From: Sunxiuqinia sp963974515
GTDB taxonomy: Bacteria; Bacteroidota; Bacteroidia; Bacteroidales; Prolixibacteraceae
Assembly (NCBI RefSeq): GCF_963974515.1
Contig: NZ_CAXBDD010000001.1
Coordinates: 62,001-126,000 of the forward strand
DNA length: 64,000 bases
Reading direction: 5' to 3'
The notes beneath the pieces were generated by a model. That model had not been told where the DNA came from. It made no database searches and worked only from the letters and a program-made list of their open reading frames with translations. The translations under genes were made by a program, and so were the position numbers. Of this stretch, positions 44,434-52,802 are shown one piece after another. Positions within the stretch are counted from its first letter, which is position 1. Each line of letters starts with the position of its first letter.

Positions 44434-44578
44434 TGTAAATGCGACAATCTTAGTGACTAAATGCGACAAGCCGAGTTGTTGCTCTTGCCTGAACGGTAAC
44501 GAGCACTTGGAAGTTGTTATTGCGGACTTCGAAAGGGCCGAGCGGTCCTGAGGTTGCAACATAAAACGATTCGTACCG
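44434..44578. mobile_element. insertion-sequence end remnant (IS21-like look)
   Basis: A stretch of about 145 bases between the hydrolase gene and the truncated gene at 44579-44945. It begins with TGTAAATGCGACAA, repeats TAAATGCGACAA 22 bases further on, and contains no intact gene. Repeated short motifs at a TG-starting terminus are typical of IS21-family elements. No transposase is present and the family call is tentative. Confidence 0.4.
44436..44469 (+). repeat. direct repeat TAAATGCGACAA
   Basis: Two identical 12-base copies at 44436-44447 and 44458-44469, start-to-start distance 22 bases, about two helical turns. They lie at the presumed outer end of the insertion-sequence remnant. Confidence 0.75.
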
Positions 44579-44945
44579 AATGCTCCGATCATCGGTCGAA
44601 TCTTTGTGGACAATGGCATACGCATGGCCTTTTATGGGAGTAGCTGCGAGCAGCTTTTCGAAGACAAAGCGATTTTCAGTTTCGCAAAGACCGATAACTC
44701 CGGGCCATTCAAAATCAGCGCTGCTTAAAATGACCTTGCTCAGTTGCTTCAACTTCTTGTAAAACCGGTAGTCGTTCCATCGCCCGTCGCCACCGGGTAA
44801 AAAATCATCATTAAGGATTGTTGGATCATCTTATGTGTCGAACAGGTTTTCGACATTAAAAAAGTACCAGCAGTTGATCGTGCGCTTTCGGCTGCCAGAA
44901 CAGATTGCTTTGTATGAAAACCAGGATTAAAAAGACGGTGCCCAA
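44579..44945 (-). pseudogene. decayed endonuclease/exonuclease/phosphatase-family gene
   Basis: Read on the minus strand, fragments in two frames align with the start of secreted endonuclease/exonuclease/phosphatase-family proteins. The first is a hydrophobic signal-like segment (VFLILVFIQSNLFW) in one frame. After a shift at the A6 run at 44858-44863 come FNVENLFDT, a stop (44831-44833), then DDPTILNDDFLPGGDGRW and VIGLCETENRFVFEKLL up to DSTDDRSI. The homology stops there and the sequence passes into the insertion-sequence remnant, so about two-thirds of the gene is missing. It cannot make a functional enzyme. Confidence 0.8.
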
Positions 44946-44962
44946 TTTCGTAGGGAGGCCAT

Positions 44963-46432
44963 CTACTTCAAAGCCTTTTCAATGCGCTCATAGGCACCCA
45001 AGTCAGGCCCGGAATCGCCAATGCGGCTCTGATTCAGCAAGTCGAATGGAAATTGCTGGCCAATCATCTTCAGGCCGGCATCTTTAGCAGGACTTAAGGT
45101 ATCCAGTTCGAAATTCATCTTCTCAAACGGATCTTTAAATTGGGGATCTGCACTACGAATAATTCCCGTATAATAATCGGGATCTGAAATATCGAAGGTA
45201 TCCGACAGTTGCATCAAACAGTGGTTGAAGCTGTAATTAAAAACGGCTTCCTCGGAAATGCCCAGCTCCAGTTCATTCTTAGTCCTGATATTTCCGGTGA
45301 TGATGCTGTTTGAGAAATTGGCATTCTCCATATCCCCCACATAACTCACACTTCCGCCCGATGCCTGATCGATTATAAGCAGGTTGGAGAGCACCAGCGA
45401 AGCCGTCGACCTGGAGCTGCTTGAAAAACCGCCCCAATAGTTGGCGATGGTGGTGTGATAAAAATCATAGTCGCCCCCAACCAACAGCGCAGCGGCATAA
45501 AACCCGCAGTTGGCGATCAAGCAGTTATAAGCCTTAATTTTTGATTTCAAAGAGAAAATCCCGGCATAGGCATGGTTATAAATCTTGGTGTTGGATAGTT
45601 CAACCGTGGCGTGACCTTCATCTTCGATGTTGCCAACCTGCAAACCGATGTTGGCATTTTTAATTTCAGCGTAGTTGAAAATATTGTTGTGGCTACCCGA
45701 GAACAGCAACAAGCCATTCCACTGGTCCGGCACATCTTCGTAAACATCTTCGAGCCGGTCGCCCTGAAAAACAATTGGCTGCCCAAATTCGCCCATGGCT
45801 TTAATCCGGCCCCGAACATACATGCCGGCCTTACTGTGAAAGTAAATCCGGGCTCCGGGTTCAATTGTCAGCACTTCGCCACTGTCAACATAGGCATAAT
45901 TGTACACCAGGTAAGGTTTGTCAGCCGTCCAAGTCGTTGTCTTCAGGCGCGCTTCCTTTATCAGGTGAAAATCTTGTCCCCAGGCCACCAAATCGACATC
46001 CTGAAACGAAGCGTTGGTCGAAAATTCAATGGAGTCCTGAACCACCATCGCCATATTATTCCCGGTAGGATCTACGGTAACCTCAACAAAAATGTAGATA
46101 CTGTCCTTGGGAGGAATTTCCAGATCAAAAACTTCATTTGCAGCGATTCCATTAACGTTTAGCCTGAAATTTGACGCATCGCCTTTAGCCAGACGAACAG
46201 ACGAGATGAGGACTTTTTGCTCGTAAGGGTTGTAAACTTTCAAATGTTGGGTGGTTGAACCAAAGGCAGTAAATATCGTGTCAAACATCACCGTATCAGC
46301 TGAAAAACTGAGCTGCACTTCGTTGGAAGAAACATACTTCTCATCTTCGCATGAAATAACCATCACAATGAGGAGAAGAGCAATAATTATGTGCACTATT
46401 TTTTTCACAAGCGGTTTTAGGTTTAACGCCAC
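44963..46432 (-). CDS. parallel beta-helix lipoprotein
   Basis: A 489-residue lipoprotein (IIIALLLIVMVISC). An N-terminal beta-sandwich (about 40-150, YNPYEQKVLISSVRLAKGDA) is followed by a right-handed parallel beta-helix of the pectate-lyase/cell-surface type (LTIEPGARIYFHSKAGMYVR, NYAEIKNANIGLQVGN) and the closing motif RIGDSGPDLGAYE, common in Bacteroidota surface proteins. No catalytic residues are assignable. The start at 46432 is GTG. A TACTTTTG -7 box on the minus strand (46453-46460) supports a start in this area. It may bind or process polysaccharide at the cell surface. Confidence 0.78.
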   Translation of the reverse strand: MALNLKPLVKKIVHIIIALLLIVMVISCEDEKYVSSNEVQLSFSADTVMFDTIFTAFGSTTQHLKVYNPYEQKVLISSVRLAKGDASNFRLNVNGIAANEVFDLEIPPKDSIYIFVEVTVDPTGNNMAMVVQDSIEFSTNASFQDVDLVAWGQDFHLIKEARLKTTTWTADKPYLVYNYAYVDSGEVLTIEPGARIYFHSKAGMYVRGRIKAMGEFGQPIVFQGDRLEDVYEDVPDQWNGLLLFSGSHNNIFNYAEIKNANIGLQVGNIEDEGHATVELSNTKIYNHAYAGIFSLKSKIKAYNCLIANCGFYAAALLVGGDYDFYHTTIANYWGGFSSSSRSTASLVLSNLLIIDQASGGSVSYVGDMENANFSNSIITGNIRTKNELELGISEEAVFNYSFNHCLMQLSDTFDISDPDYYTGIIRSADPQFKDPFEKMNFELDTLSPAKDAGLKMIGQQFPFDLLNQSRIGDSGPDLGAYERIEKALK

Positions 46433-46505
46433 AAAGCTTCGATATCGTATTTCAAAAGTACAAAATGATTTTTACAAATTTTAACAATTTTAACGATCCG
46501 ATGGC

Positions 46506-47948
46506 TCAATTCTTTCCAGAAATCAAAAAAAGACCAATAAGCATTGCTAAACCATTCAATATCAACAACTCAAAGCCAAATTCGTAACCGTTAAATAATT
46601 GTTTCGAAAATACGGAGATTATAAATGTGAGCAAGGGCGCTCCCAAAGCGATGAATGGCACCAGCCGATCGCGCACTTTTCTTCGGAATAAAATCGCAAA
46701 AACAAAGAGCCCCAAGATGGGTCCGTAGGTATAGCCTGCCGCCTTAAACAGCGCAATCACAACATTCTCGTCATTAATAATATGAAAGACAATAATAACA
46801 CCAGCCAGCAGCGCCGCAAAACCCAAATGAATCCATTTCCGGTATTTCATTTTCATTGTATTCTTAAGCTCATCCAAACGAAGAAAATCGATGGAAAACG
46901 CTGTGGTCATAGAAGTGAGCGCTGAATCGGCACTGGAAAACGAGGCCGCAGTAATACCCAGCAAAAAAGCAATGGCGACCGCTCCTCCTAAATGATTCAG
47001 GGCCAACAGCGGATACAAATCATCTCCGGCATCGGCTACTTCAATCCCGGCATGTTGCGCGTACTGGTGCAACATGCCTCCCAAACTCATAAAAAGGATC
47101 ACCACAAATACAAAAAGAACACTAAACACCAGCATGTTCTTTTGGGCTTCCCCTTTCGACTTGCAGGTCAGGTTCTTTTGCATCAGGTCCTGATCCATTC
47201 CATTGATCGCCACGGTCATGAAAATACCCGCAATAAATTGTTTCCAAAAGAAATTCGGAGAACGCCAGTCCCAGAAAAAAACCTGCGACAAATCGCTGTT
47301 GTAAACCCGCTGAAAAACCCCAAAAGAATCACTGGTTACAAACACTTTGCTGATGGTGTAAACAGTTAGCAGCACCGCCATGACCAAAAAAGTCGTTTGC
47401 AGCGTGTCCGTCCAAACAATCGTTTTAATGCCTGCCCGATACGTGTAAATCCAAATCAGAAAAACGGTGATACACACATTGGCCCAAAAGGGAATACCAA
47501 AGGCACTGAAAAACGCATACTGCAAAACAACGGCCACCAAATACAAACGAAAGGCTGCTCCAATCAGTTTCGAAATCAGGAAAAAGAACGAAGCCGTTCG
47601 ATGACTAAATGTCCCCATTCGCTCCTCTAAAAAAGAATAAATGGAAATCAGCTTCAACCGGTAGTAAAAAGGCAACAACAGAAAAGCAACCAGCCAGTAG
47701 CCCACCAAATTGCCAAAAACAAACTGCAAATACGAAAAGGCTGAGTTCCCAACTTCGGCCGGAACCGAAATAAACGTGACTCCCGATAAAGTAGCGCCCA
47801 GCATGCCATAAGCCACCAAATACCAGGGTGACGACCGGTTGGCATTAAAAAAGGTGAAGCTGTCGGAATTTCGAGAAGTCAGCCAGGAGACCAACATTAA
47901 CAAAGCGAAATAACCAACAACAATTCCCAGTGCGAGGAATGAATTCAT
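46506..47948 (-). CDS. sodium:solute symporter (SSS family), candidate MurNAc/muropeptide importer
   Basis: A 480-residue transporter with about 13 membrane helices of the sodium:solute symporter family. Typical stretches are RSSPWYLVAYGMLGATLSGV TFISVPAEVG near helices 1-2 and GITAASFSSADSALTSMTTA in the middle, which holds the Na+-site serines. Its gene starts six bases after the stop of the NamZ-type gene, so both are co-transcribed. An SSS protein serves as N-acetylmuramate importer in Tannerella, and that role is inferred here from the neighbourhood only. Confidence 0.85.
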   Translation of the reverse strand: MNSFLALGIVVGYFALLMLVSWLTSRNSDSFTFFNANRSSPWYLVAYGMLGATLSGVTFISVPAEVGNSAFSYLQFVFGNLVGYWLVAFLLLPFYYRLKLISIYSFLEERMGTFSHRTASFFFLISKLIGAAFRLYLVAVVLQYAFFSAFGIPFWANVCITVFLIWIYTYRAGIKTIVWTDTLQTTFLVMAVLLTVYTISKVFVTSDSFGVFQRVYNSDLSQVFFWDWRSPNFFWKQFIAGIFMTVAINGMDQDLMQKNLTCKSKGEAQKNMLVFSVLFVFVVILFMSLGGMLHQYAQHAGIEVADAGDDLYPLLALNHLGGAVAIAFLLGITAASFSSADSALTSMTTAFSIDFLRLDELKNTMKMKYRKWIHLGFAALLAGVIIVFHIINDENVVIALFKAAGYTYGPILGLFVFAILFRRKVRDRLVPFIALGAPLLTFIISVFSKQLFNGYEFGFELLILNGLAMLIGLFLISGKN

Positions 47949-47953
47949 ACCAA

Positions 47954-49108
47954 TTAGTTAAAGTCAGGGTATAACAAATATTTTTTTCGGATGGATTGGT
48001 AAGCATTGAGCTCTTTCTGCCAACTGGCCTCAATCTCTTCGAGGCTTTTCCCGGCTCGAACATCCTGAAGCAGCGCATCTGTTCCGGCCAGCAAATTAAA
48101 CCAGCGTTCCCGGGTCAGAAAATCTGCTTCATGCTCGAACTGCTTGTAAAAATCAAGAAAATACGACAAGGTAAATGGCTCATCACAGCACGGTGTCCGA
48201 AGGTCAACACCATAGCAAACCTGCCCAAGTTGCTCCGGATTTTTAGCCATTCCCTCAATGCTTTCCGGCGTAAACTGAAAATCGCCAAATCGTGGATCCG
48301 GATAACCGATCACTTGAAAAGGGAAATGAGTTCCTCTTCCAATGCTGGCGCTGGTGGCTTCAAAAAAACAAAGCGACGGATAAAGCCGGATTGCGCGGTC
48401 GTTGGGCAAATTGGGCGAGGGTTTTACCGGCAACGAATAGACCATTTTGTGCGTGTAATTTCCTACCGGAATCACGTTGAGCTCACATTGGATTTGATCC
48501 TTCAACCAAGCTTCGCCATTGATCATTTGTGCCAACTCGCCCACGGTGCAGCCATGCACGACAGGAATAGGATGCATTCCGACAAAAGACTGAAATTTTG
48601 GGTCCAACACCGGACCAGCCACATAGTCACCGTTTGGATTCGGGCGATCAAAAATCAGCAAAGGTTTGCGGTGTTCAGCGCAGGCTTCCATCACGTAATG
48701 CATGGTGCTGATGTAGGTGTAAAACCGAACACCAACATCCTGGATATCGAAGATCAAAACATCCAGGTCAGCCAAATCATCCGCCTGGGGTTTCTTATTA
48801 TCTCCGTAGAGTGAAACCACGCGAATTCCGGTTTTCGGATCCCGCTCATCAGCGACTTGTTCGCCCGCATCAGCATCGCCACGAAATCCGTGTTCCGGAC
48901 TAAACACGCGCTCCACAGCAAGCTCATGCTCTAACAAAAAGTCGAGTAAATGATCGTCACCAACCCTGGAGGTATGGTTGACCACCAAGCCTATTTTCTT
49001 TCCTTGCAACAAGGGCAAATACAAATCCGTGCGTTCAGCTCCGGGCTGAATTTCCTGTGCCGAAACCGGACCTGCAAGCAGTAAAAAAAAGATCAATACA
49101 ATACGCAT
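47954..49108 (-). CDS. namZ: exo-beta-N-acetylmuramidase NamZ (GH171, DUF1343)
   Basis: A 384-residue secreted DUF1343 protein, the family now known as NamZ (GH171), which removes N-acetylmuramate from the non-reducing end of peptidoglycan chains. It has a signal peptide (MRIVLIFFLLLAGPVSA), then KIGLVVNHTSRVGDDHLLDF, the catalytic-region motif VFSPEHGFRGDADAGEQV, DIQDVGVRFYTYISTMHYVM and PNPNGDYVAGPVLDP. It is divergent from a NagZ-type fusion gene with a 112-base spacer and followed by an SSS symporter, which matches the logic of the B. subtilis namZ-nagZ-amiE cluster. Confidence 0.92.
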   Translation of the reverse strand: MRIVLIFFLLLAGPVSAQEIQPGAERTDLYLPLLQGKKIGLVVNHTSRVGDDHLLDFLLEHELAVERVFSPEHGFRGDADAGEQVADERDPKTGIRVVSLYGDNKKPQADDLADLDVLIFDIQDVGVRFYTYISTMHYVMEACAEHRKPLLIFDRPNPNGDYVAGPVLDPKFQSFVGMHPIPVVHGCTVGELAQMINGEAWLKDQIQCELNVIPVGNYTHKMVYSLPVKPSPNLPNDRAIRLYPSLCFFEATSASIGRGTHFPFQVIGYPDPRFGDFQFTPESIEGMAKNPEQLGQVCYGVDLRTPCCDEPFTLSYFLDFYKQFEHEADFLTRERWFNLLAGTDALLQDVRAGKSLEEIEASWQKELNAYQSIRKKYLLYPDFN

Positions 49109-49220
49109 AAAAAATGGTCGTTCTATTCATCACGAAGGTAAGAAAACATCGGTTAAAGCATCACCTAAGTTTTAGCTTTAATCAATCTTTGCTAATTTTA
49201 CCCGTTGAAAAAATGGAACT

Positions 49221-52166
49221 ATGTACATCCTGAACCGACTACTGTTTTCGGTGGTTTTGTGCCTTTTCGTGCTGCAAGGCAAAACGCAAGACCAACCGGA
49301 ATTTTTAAACTATCTGAATGACCCGTGGGTGGACTCCACGCTGATGCAAATGACGCTGGACCAAAAAATCGGACAGCTGTTTATTGCCCAGGTTTACTCA
49401 AAAGAAAAACTACCCGAGAACCACGCGATTTTTGAAAAAATTTCGCGCTACCACATTGGCGGCTTAATCTTTATGCAAGGAACACCCGCCAACCAACTCG
49501 CCATCACCAACCAGCTTCAGAAACTAAGCTCGATTCCTTTGCTCGTTACCATGGATGCGGAATGGGGGCCAGGATTTCGGCTGACAGGAGCACCAAAGTA
49601 CCCCGTACAAATGGCGCTGGGAGCCATTCAAAAAGACAGCTTGATTTACCAGATGGGCTACGAAGTGGGAACCCAACTAAAACGCATTGGCGTTCATGTC
49701 AATTACGCGCCGGTAGCCGATGTGAACAGCAACCCGGGCAACCCGGTCATTAATTACCGTTCGTTTGGAGAAGAACCAGAAAAGGTAGCCCATAAAAGCT
49801 GGATGTACGCGCAGGGAATGCAAGATGCCGGCGTACTGGCGGTAGCCAAACATTTTCCCGGCCATGGCGACACTGAAACGGATTCACACCTGGGTCTACC
49901 GGTTATCAGGCACGATTTTGGTCGATTGGAACATGTCGAGATGTATCCTTTTAAGCATTTGATCGGCCAAGGAATTGGTGGTGTGATGACCGCCCATTTG
50001 CATGTTGAAGCTTATGATCCTGACTCAGGCATTCCTGCCTCGCTTTCACCCAACATGATTCAAAATAAACTCATTGACGATTTGGGCTTTAAAGGACTGG
50101 TTATATCTGATGCCATGAACATGCATGGTGTCAGCAAGCAATTTTCGGATGGCGAAGCGACAGTGAGGGCCTTGCAAGCTGGAAACGACATGCTGGAAAT
50201 TGTACCCAACCTTCCCGTCAGAATTGCTGCCGTTAAAGCCGCCTTGAAAAACGGCCAGATAACGGAAGACCTGCTGGAGAAAAAATGCCGGAAAATTCTG
50301 GCGCTGAAAAAGTGGCTTCATCTGGATTGTTACATCCCTGCTCTACCCGGGGGTCTGGAGGCTGATTATCAAAAACCCGAATATGAACTGACCAAACGCT
50401 TGCTGCACGAGCAATCGCTAACCCTCTTGAAAAACGAAGGAAAACTTCTTCCTTTGCAACGATTGGATACTTTAAAAATTGCTGCCCTCTCCATCGGCGC
50501 GGAACAGGAAACCGCTTTTCAGCGCATGCTGGCCAACTACACAAATGTTGACTTTTACAAACTGCCAAAAAACGCCACCAAAGAAGCCATTCAAAAGCTG
50601 ATGCTTGATCTGAACGCTTACAACCTGCTAATTAGCGGAATCCACGACATGCGACTGAACGTATCAGGGAACTACGGCTTGACACCTGTTATCAACGATG
50701 TTATTAAAGCACTGGCAAGCAAACCCCAAATTGTCGTTTTGTTTGGCAATCCCTATGCACTCAATTACTTGCGAAATGCTGAAAAAGCTTCCGGACTTCT
50801 GGTTACGTATCAAGAAAACCAAGTCACACAGGAGCTCGCGGCTCAGGCTATCTTTGGCGCTATTCCTGTTGATGGCCGACTCCCGGTGAATGTCAACGAT
50901 ACCTTCTTCTTAAATCAGGGTATCACGCTTCCCAAAAATGGCCGGCTAAAATATTCCATCCCGGAAGAAGTTGGTATTTCTTCGTTTAGATTAAACTCGA
51001 AAATAGACAGCATTGCTGAACTGGGATTAAAAGAGCGGGCTTATCCGGGTTGCCAGGTTCTAGTCGCCAAAGACGGAAAAGTCATTTTTCATAAAAGTTA
51101 CGGGCATTTCACCTACGACAACAAAAGACCTGTACAAAAATCGGACATTTACGACTGGGCCTCCTTAACAAAAATTACAGGCCCACTCCCGGCCTTAATC
51201 AAACTTCATGGTGAAAAAAAAATTAACCTCGATCTTCCTTTTTCCTTTTACTGGCCCGACTTTCGCAACACTGACAAGGAAAAAATAACCGTTCGTGAAA
51301 TTCTGGCTCATCAGGCCGGACTGCCTTCCTGGATCCCATTTTACCAGGAAGCACTCCGAAAGAACGGGCAATTAAAATCATCTGTTTTCAGCGACCACCC
51401 CACCGCTGGCTTTAACTTGCGTGTCGCCTCTTCGCTTTACATGAACGAACACTACATCGATCATATTTATTCTGAAATTCGCGATTCCAAATTATTACCA
51501 CACCGAAAATATACCTATTCCGACTTAGGGTTCCACATCTTTCCCCGAATTATTGAGGATCTCACGGGCAGCAACTACGAAGACTATTTGCTTACGCAGT
51601 TCTATACTCCGCTGGGAGCCAGAACGGTTTTCTACAATGCTTACAAACATTTTTCACGCGATATGATCGTACCTACCGAACAGGATAATATCTTCAGAAA
51701 AGAATTGCTTCAAGGATTCGTGCACGATGAAGGAGCCTCCATGCTGGGGGGTGTTTCGGGCAACGCCGGATTATTCGGAACAGCCAACGACCTGGCAAAA
51801 ATTATGCAGATGTATTTGCAAAACGGGTATTACGGAGGCCAGCAGTTTTTGGATTCGGCCAGTGTATGTGAGTTCACCCGCATCCAATATCCAGAGAACG
51901 AAAATCGGCGTGGACTGGGTTTCGACAAACCCTTTATCGATAACCACGAAAATAAACTCAAAGACGCTTATCCTGCCGTAGACGCTAGCCCTGAAAGTTT
52001 TGGACACAGTGGATACACAGGAACATTTACCTGGGCTGACCCAAAAAACAACCTCTTGTTTATTTTCTTTTCAAACCGGGTCTACCCCACCCGCGAAAAC
52101 TCCAAACTCTTCAAATTGAATATCCGACCGGAAATGCATCAGGCAATTTACGACAGTCTGAAATAA
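49221..52166 (+). CDS. NagZ-type GH3 beta-N-acetylglucosaminidase fused to AmiE-like serine hydrolase
   Basis: A 981-residue secreted fusion. After a signal peptide (LLFSVVLCLFVLQG) comes a GH3 NagZ domain with KHFPGHGDT (residues 210-218; His215 candidate acid/base) and the nucleophile Asp297 in VISDAMNM, then the GH3 C-terminal alpha/beta domain (to about 590). From about 600 a beta-lactamase-like serine hydrolase follows, with SLTK at 648-651, YSD at 766-768 and HSG at 929-931. In B. subtilis NagZ and AmiE (an amidase of this same serine-hydrolase family) are separate neighbours of NamZ. One protein here could release GlcNAc and strip the peptide from MurNAc. Confidence 0.92.
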   Translation: MYILNRLLFSVVLCLFVLQGKTQDQPEFLNYLNDPWVDSTLMQMTLDQKIGQLFIAQVYSKEKLPENHAIFEKISRYHIGGLIFMQGTPANQLAITNQLQKLSSIPLLVTMDAEWGPGFRLTGAPKYPVQMALGAIQKDSLIYQMGYEVGTQLKRIGVHVNYAPVADVNSNPGNPVINYRSFGEEPEKVAHKSWMYAQGMQDAGVLAVAKHFPGHGDTETDSHLGLPVIRHDFGRLEHVEMYPFKHLIGQGIGGVMTAHLHVEAYDPDSGIPASLSPNMIQNKLIDDLGFKGLVISDAMNMHGVSKQFSDGEATVRALQAGNDMLEIVPNLPVRIAAVKAALKNGQITEDLLEKKCRKILALKKWLHLDCYIPALPGGLEADYQKPEYELTKRLLHEQSLTLLKNEGKLLPLQRLDTLKIAALSIGAEQETAFQRMLANYTNVDFYKLPKNATKEAIQKLMLDLNAYNLLISGIHDMRLNVSGNYGLTPVINDVIKALASKPQIVVLFGNPYALNYLRNAEKASGLLVTYQENQVTQELAAQAIFGAIPVDGRLPVNVNDTFFLNQGITLPKNGRLKYSIPEEVGISSFRLNSKIDSIAELGLKERAYPGCQVLVAKDGKVIFHKSYGHFTYDNKRPVQKSDIYDWASLTKITGPLPALIKLHGEKKINLDLPFSFYWPDFRNTDKEKITVREILAHQAGLPSWIPFYQEALRKNGQLKSSVFSDHPTAGFNLRVASSLYMNEHYIDHIYSEIRDSKLLPHRKYTYSDLGFHIFPRIIEDLTGSNYEDYLLTQFYTPLGARTVFYNAYKHFSRDMIVPTEQDNIFRKELLQGFVHDEGASMLGGVSGNAGLFGTANDLAKIMQMYLQNGYYGGQQFLDSASVCEFTRIQYPENENRRGLGFDKPFIDNHENKLKDAYPAVDASPESFGHSGYTGTFTWADPKNNLLFIFFSNRVYPTRENSKLFKLNIRPEMHQAIYDSLK

Positions 52167-52470
52167 GCGGTCGCTGAAAAGTGCGGAACTCAATCACCTA
52201 AAATCACTGCCTTAACATTCATCAAATTGCTAAAAATTGTTAAAATGTTTTTTAACATCAAGGCAGGCAATTACCACATCCAGCTGCTCAAAAACCGCTT
52301 CAGCCAATGCATCTCATTCAGTTGAAACATTTCTTCAAACTGAAAATTCAGAAAATTGAGCGAGTCAATAATGTGACCTAATTCATATCCTTATATTATT
52401 AGATTATTAATTTTAACTTTAAGGGGTGTTTTAAAAGAATCTAGTTAATAACCCATAAAATTTTACTGCC
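52167..52470. other. 304-base intergenic region with hairpins
   Basis: No gene is seen. A structured element lies at 52207-52266: outer CTGCCTT/AAGGCAG arms enclose a perfect TGTTAAAA/TTTTAACA hairpin (52238-52245 with 52250-52257). The rest is AT-rich, and a promoter for the following small gene is expected near 52400-52440, but no good -7 box is visible. Confidence 0.5.
52207..52266 (+). other. nested inverted repeat, possible RNA structure
   Basis: CTGCCTT at 52207-52213 pairs with AAGGCAG at 52260-52266. Inside it TGTTAAAA pairs with TTTTAACA around TGTT. It may act as a terminator for the GH3 fusion gene (six T follow the inner G) or as a leader element. It starts 40 bases after that gene's stop. 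Confidence 0.4.
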
Positions 52471-52725
52471 ATGGATAAGAAAATCACATTTAATGAATTG
52501 CGTAAAATTAAAGACAGCTTGCCTGATGGTTCAATTCGCCAAATTGCGCAGGAGTTTGACCTTGAAGTTGAAACCGTCAGGAATTATTTTGGAGGCGCAA
52601 ATTATGACCGTGGAAAATCCGTAGGGCTACATATCGAACCAGGGCCAAATGGTGGCGTAGTTTTGATTGATGACACAAAAATATTAGAACGTGCCCAGCA
52701 ACTTATTGCCGAGCAAGTTCATTAA
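52471..52725 (+). CDS. 84-residue putative DNA-binding protein
   Basis: A small protein with a helix-turn-helix-like segment (GSIRQIAQEFDLEVETVRNY) and a basic/Gly-rich middle (GANYDRGKSVGLHIEPGPNG), ending in a helix. It has no signal peptide. Similar small proteins with this arrangement occur in Bacteroidota without an assigned function. It has its own leader and a strong terminator (52748-52782), so it is a single-gene unit, likely well expressed. Binding of nucleic acid is inferred from the HTH pattern only. Confidence 0.7.
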   Translation: MDKKITFNELRKIKDSLPDGSIRQIAQEFDLEVETVRNYFGGANYDRGKSVGLHIEPGPNGGVVLIDDTKILERAQQLIAEQVH

Positions 52726-52747
52726 TTCGTTTAAAGTATTATTTTTG

Positions 52748-52782
52748 AAACTGCCTTATTTGAAATAAGGCAGTTTTTTTTT
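52748..52782 (+). terminator. terminator of the 84-residue gene
   Basis: CTGCCTTATT (52751-52760) pairs with AATAAGGCAG (52765-52774), loop TGAA, followed by T8. Confidence 0.9.
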
Positions 52783-52802
52783 ATCAATTAAACCCAGAAA
52801 TC

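Noticed and set aside
44376..44625. N-terminal extension of the alpha/beta hydrolase
   Set aside because: The extra 83 codons run through the insertion-sequence-like remnant and have no similarity to hydrolases.
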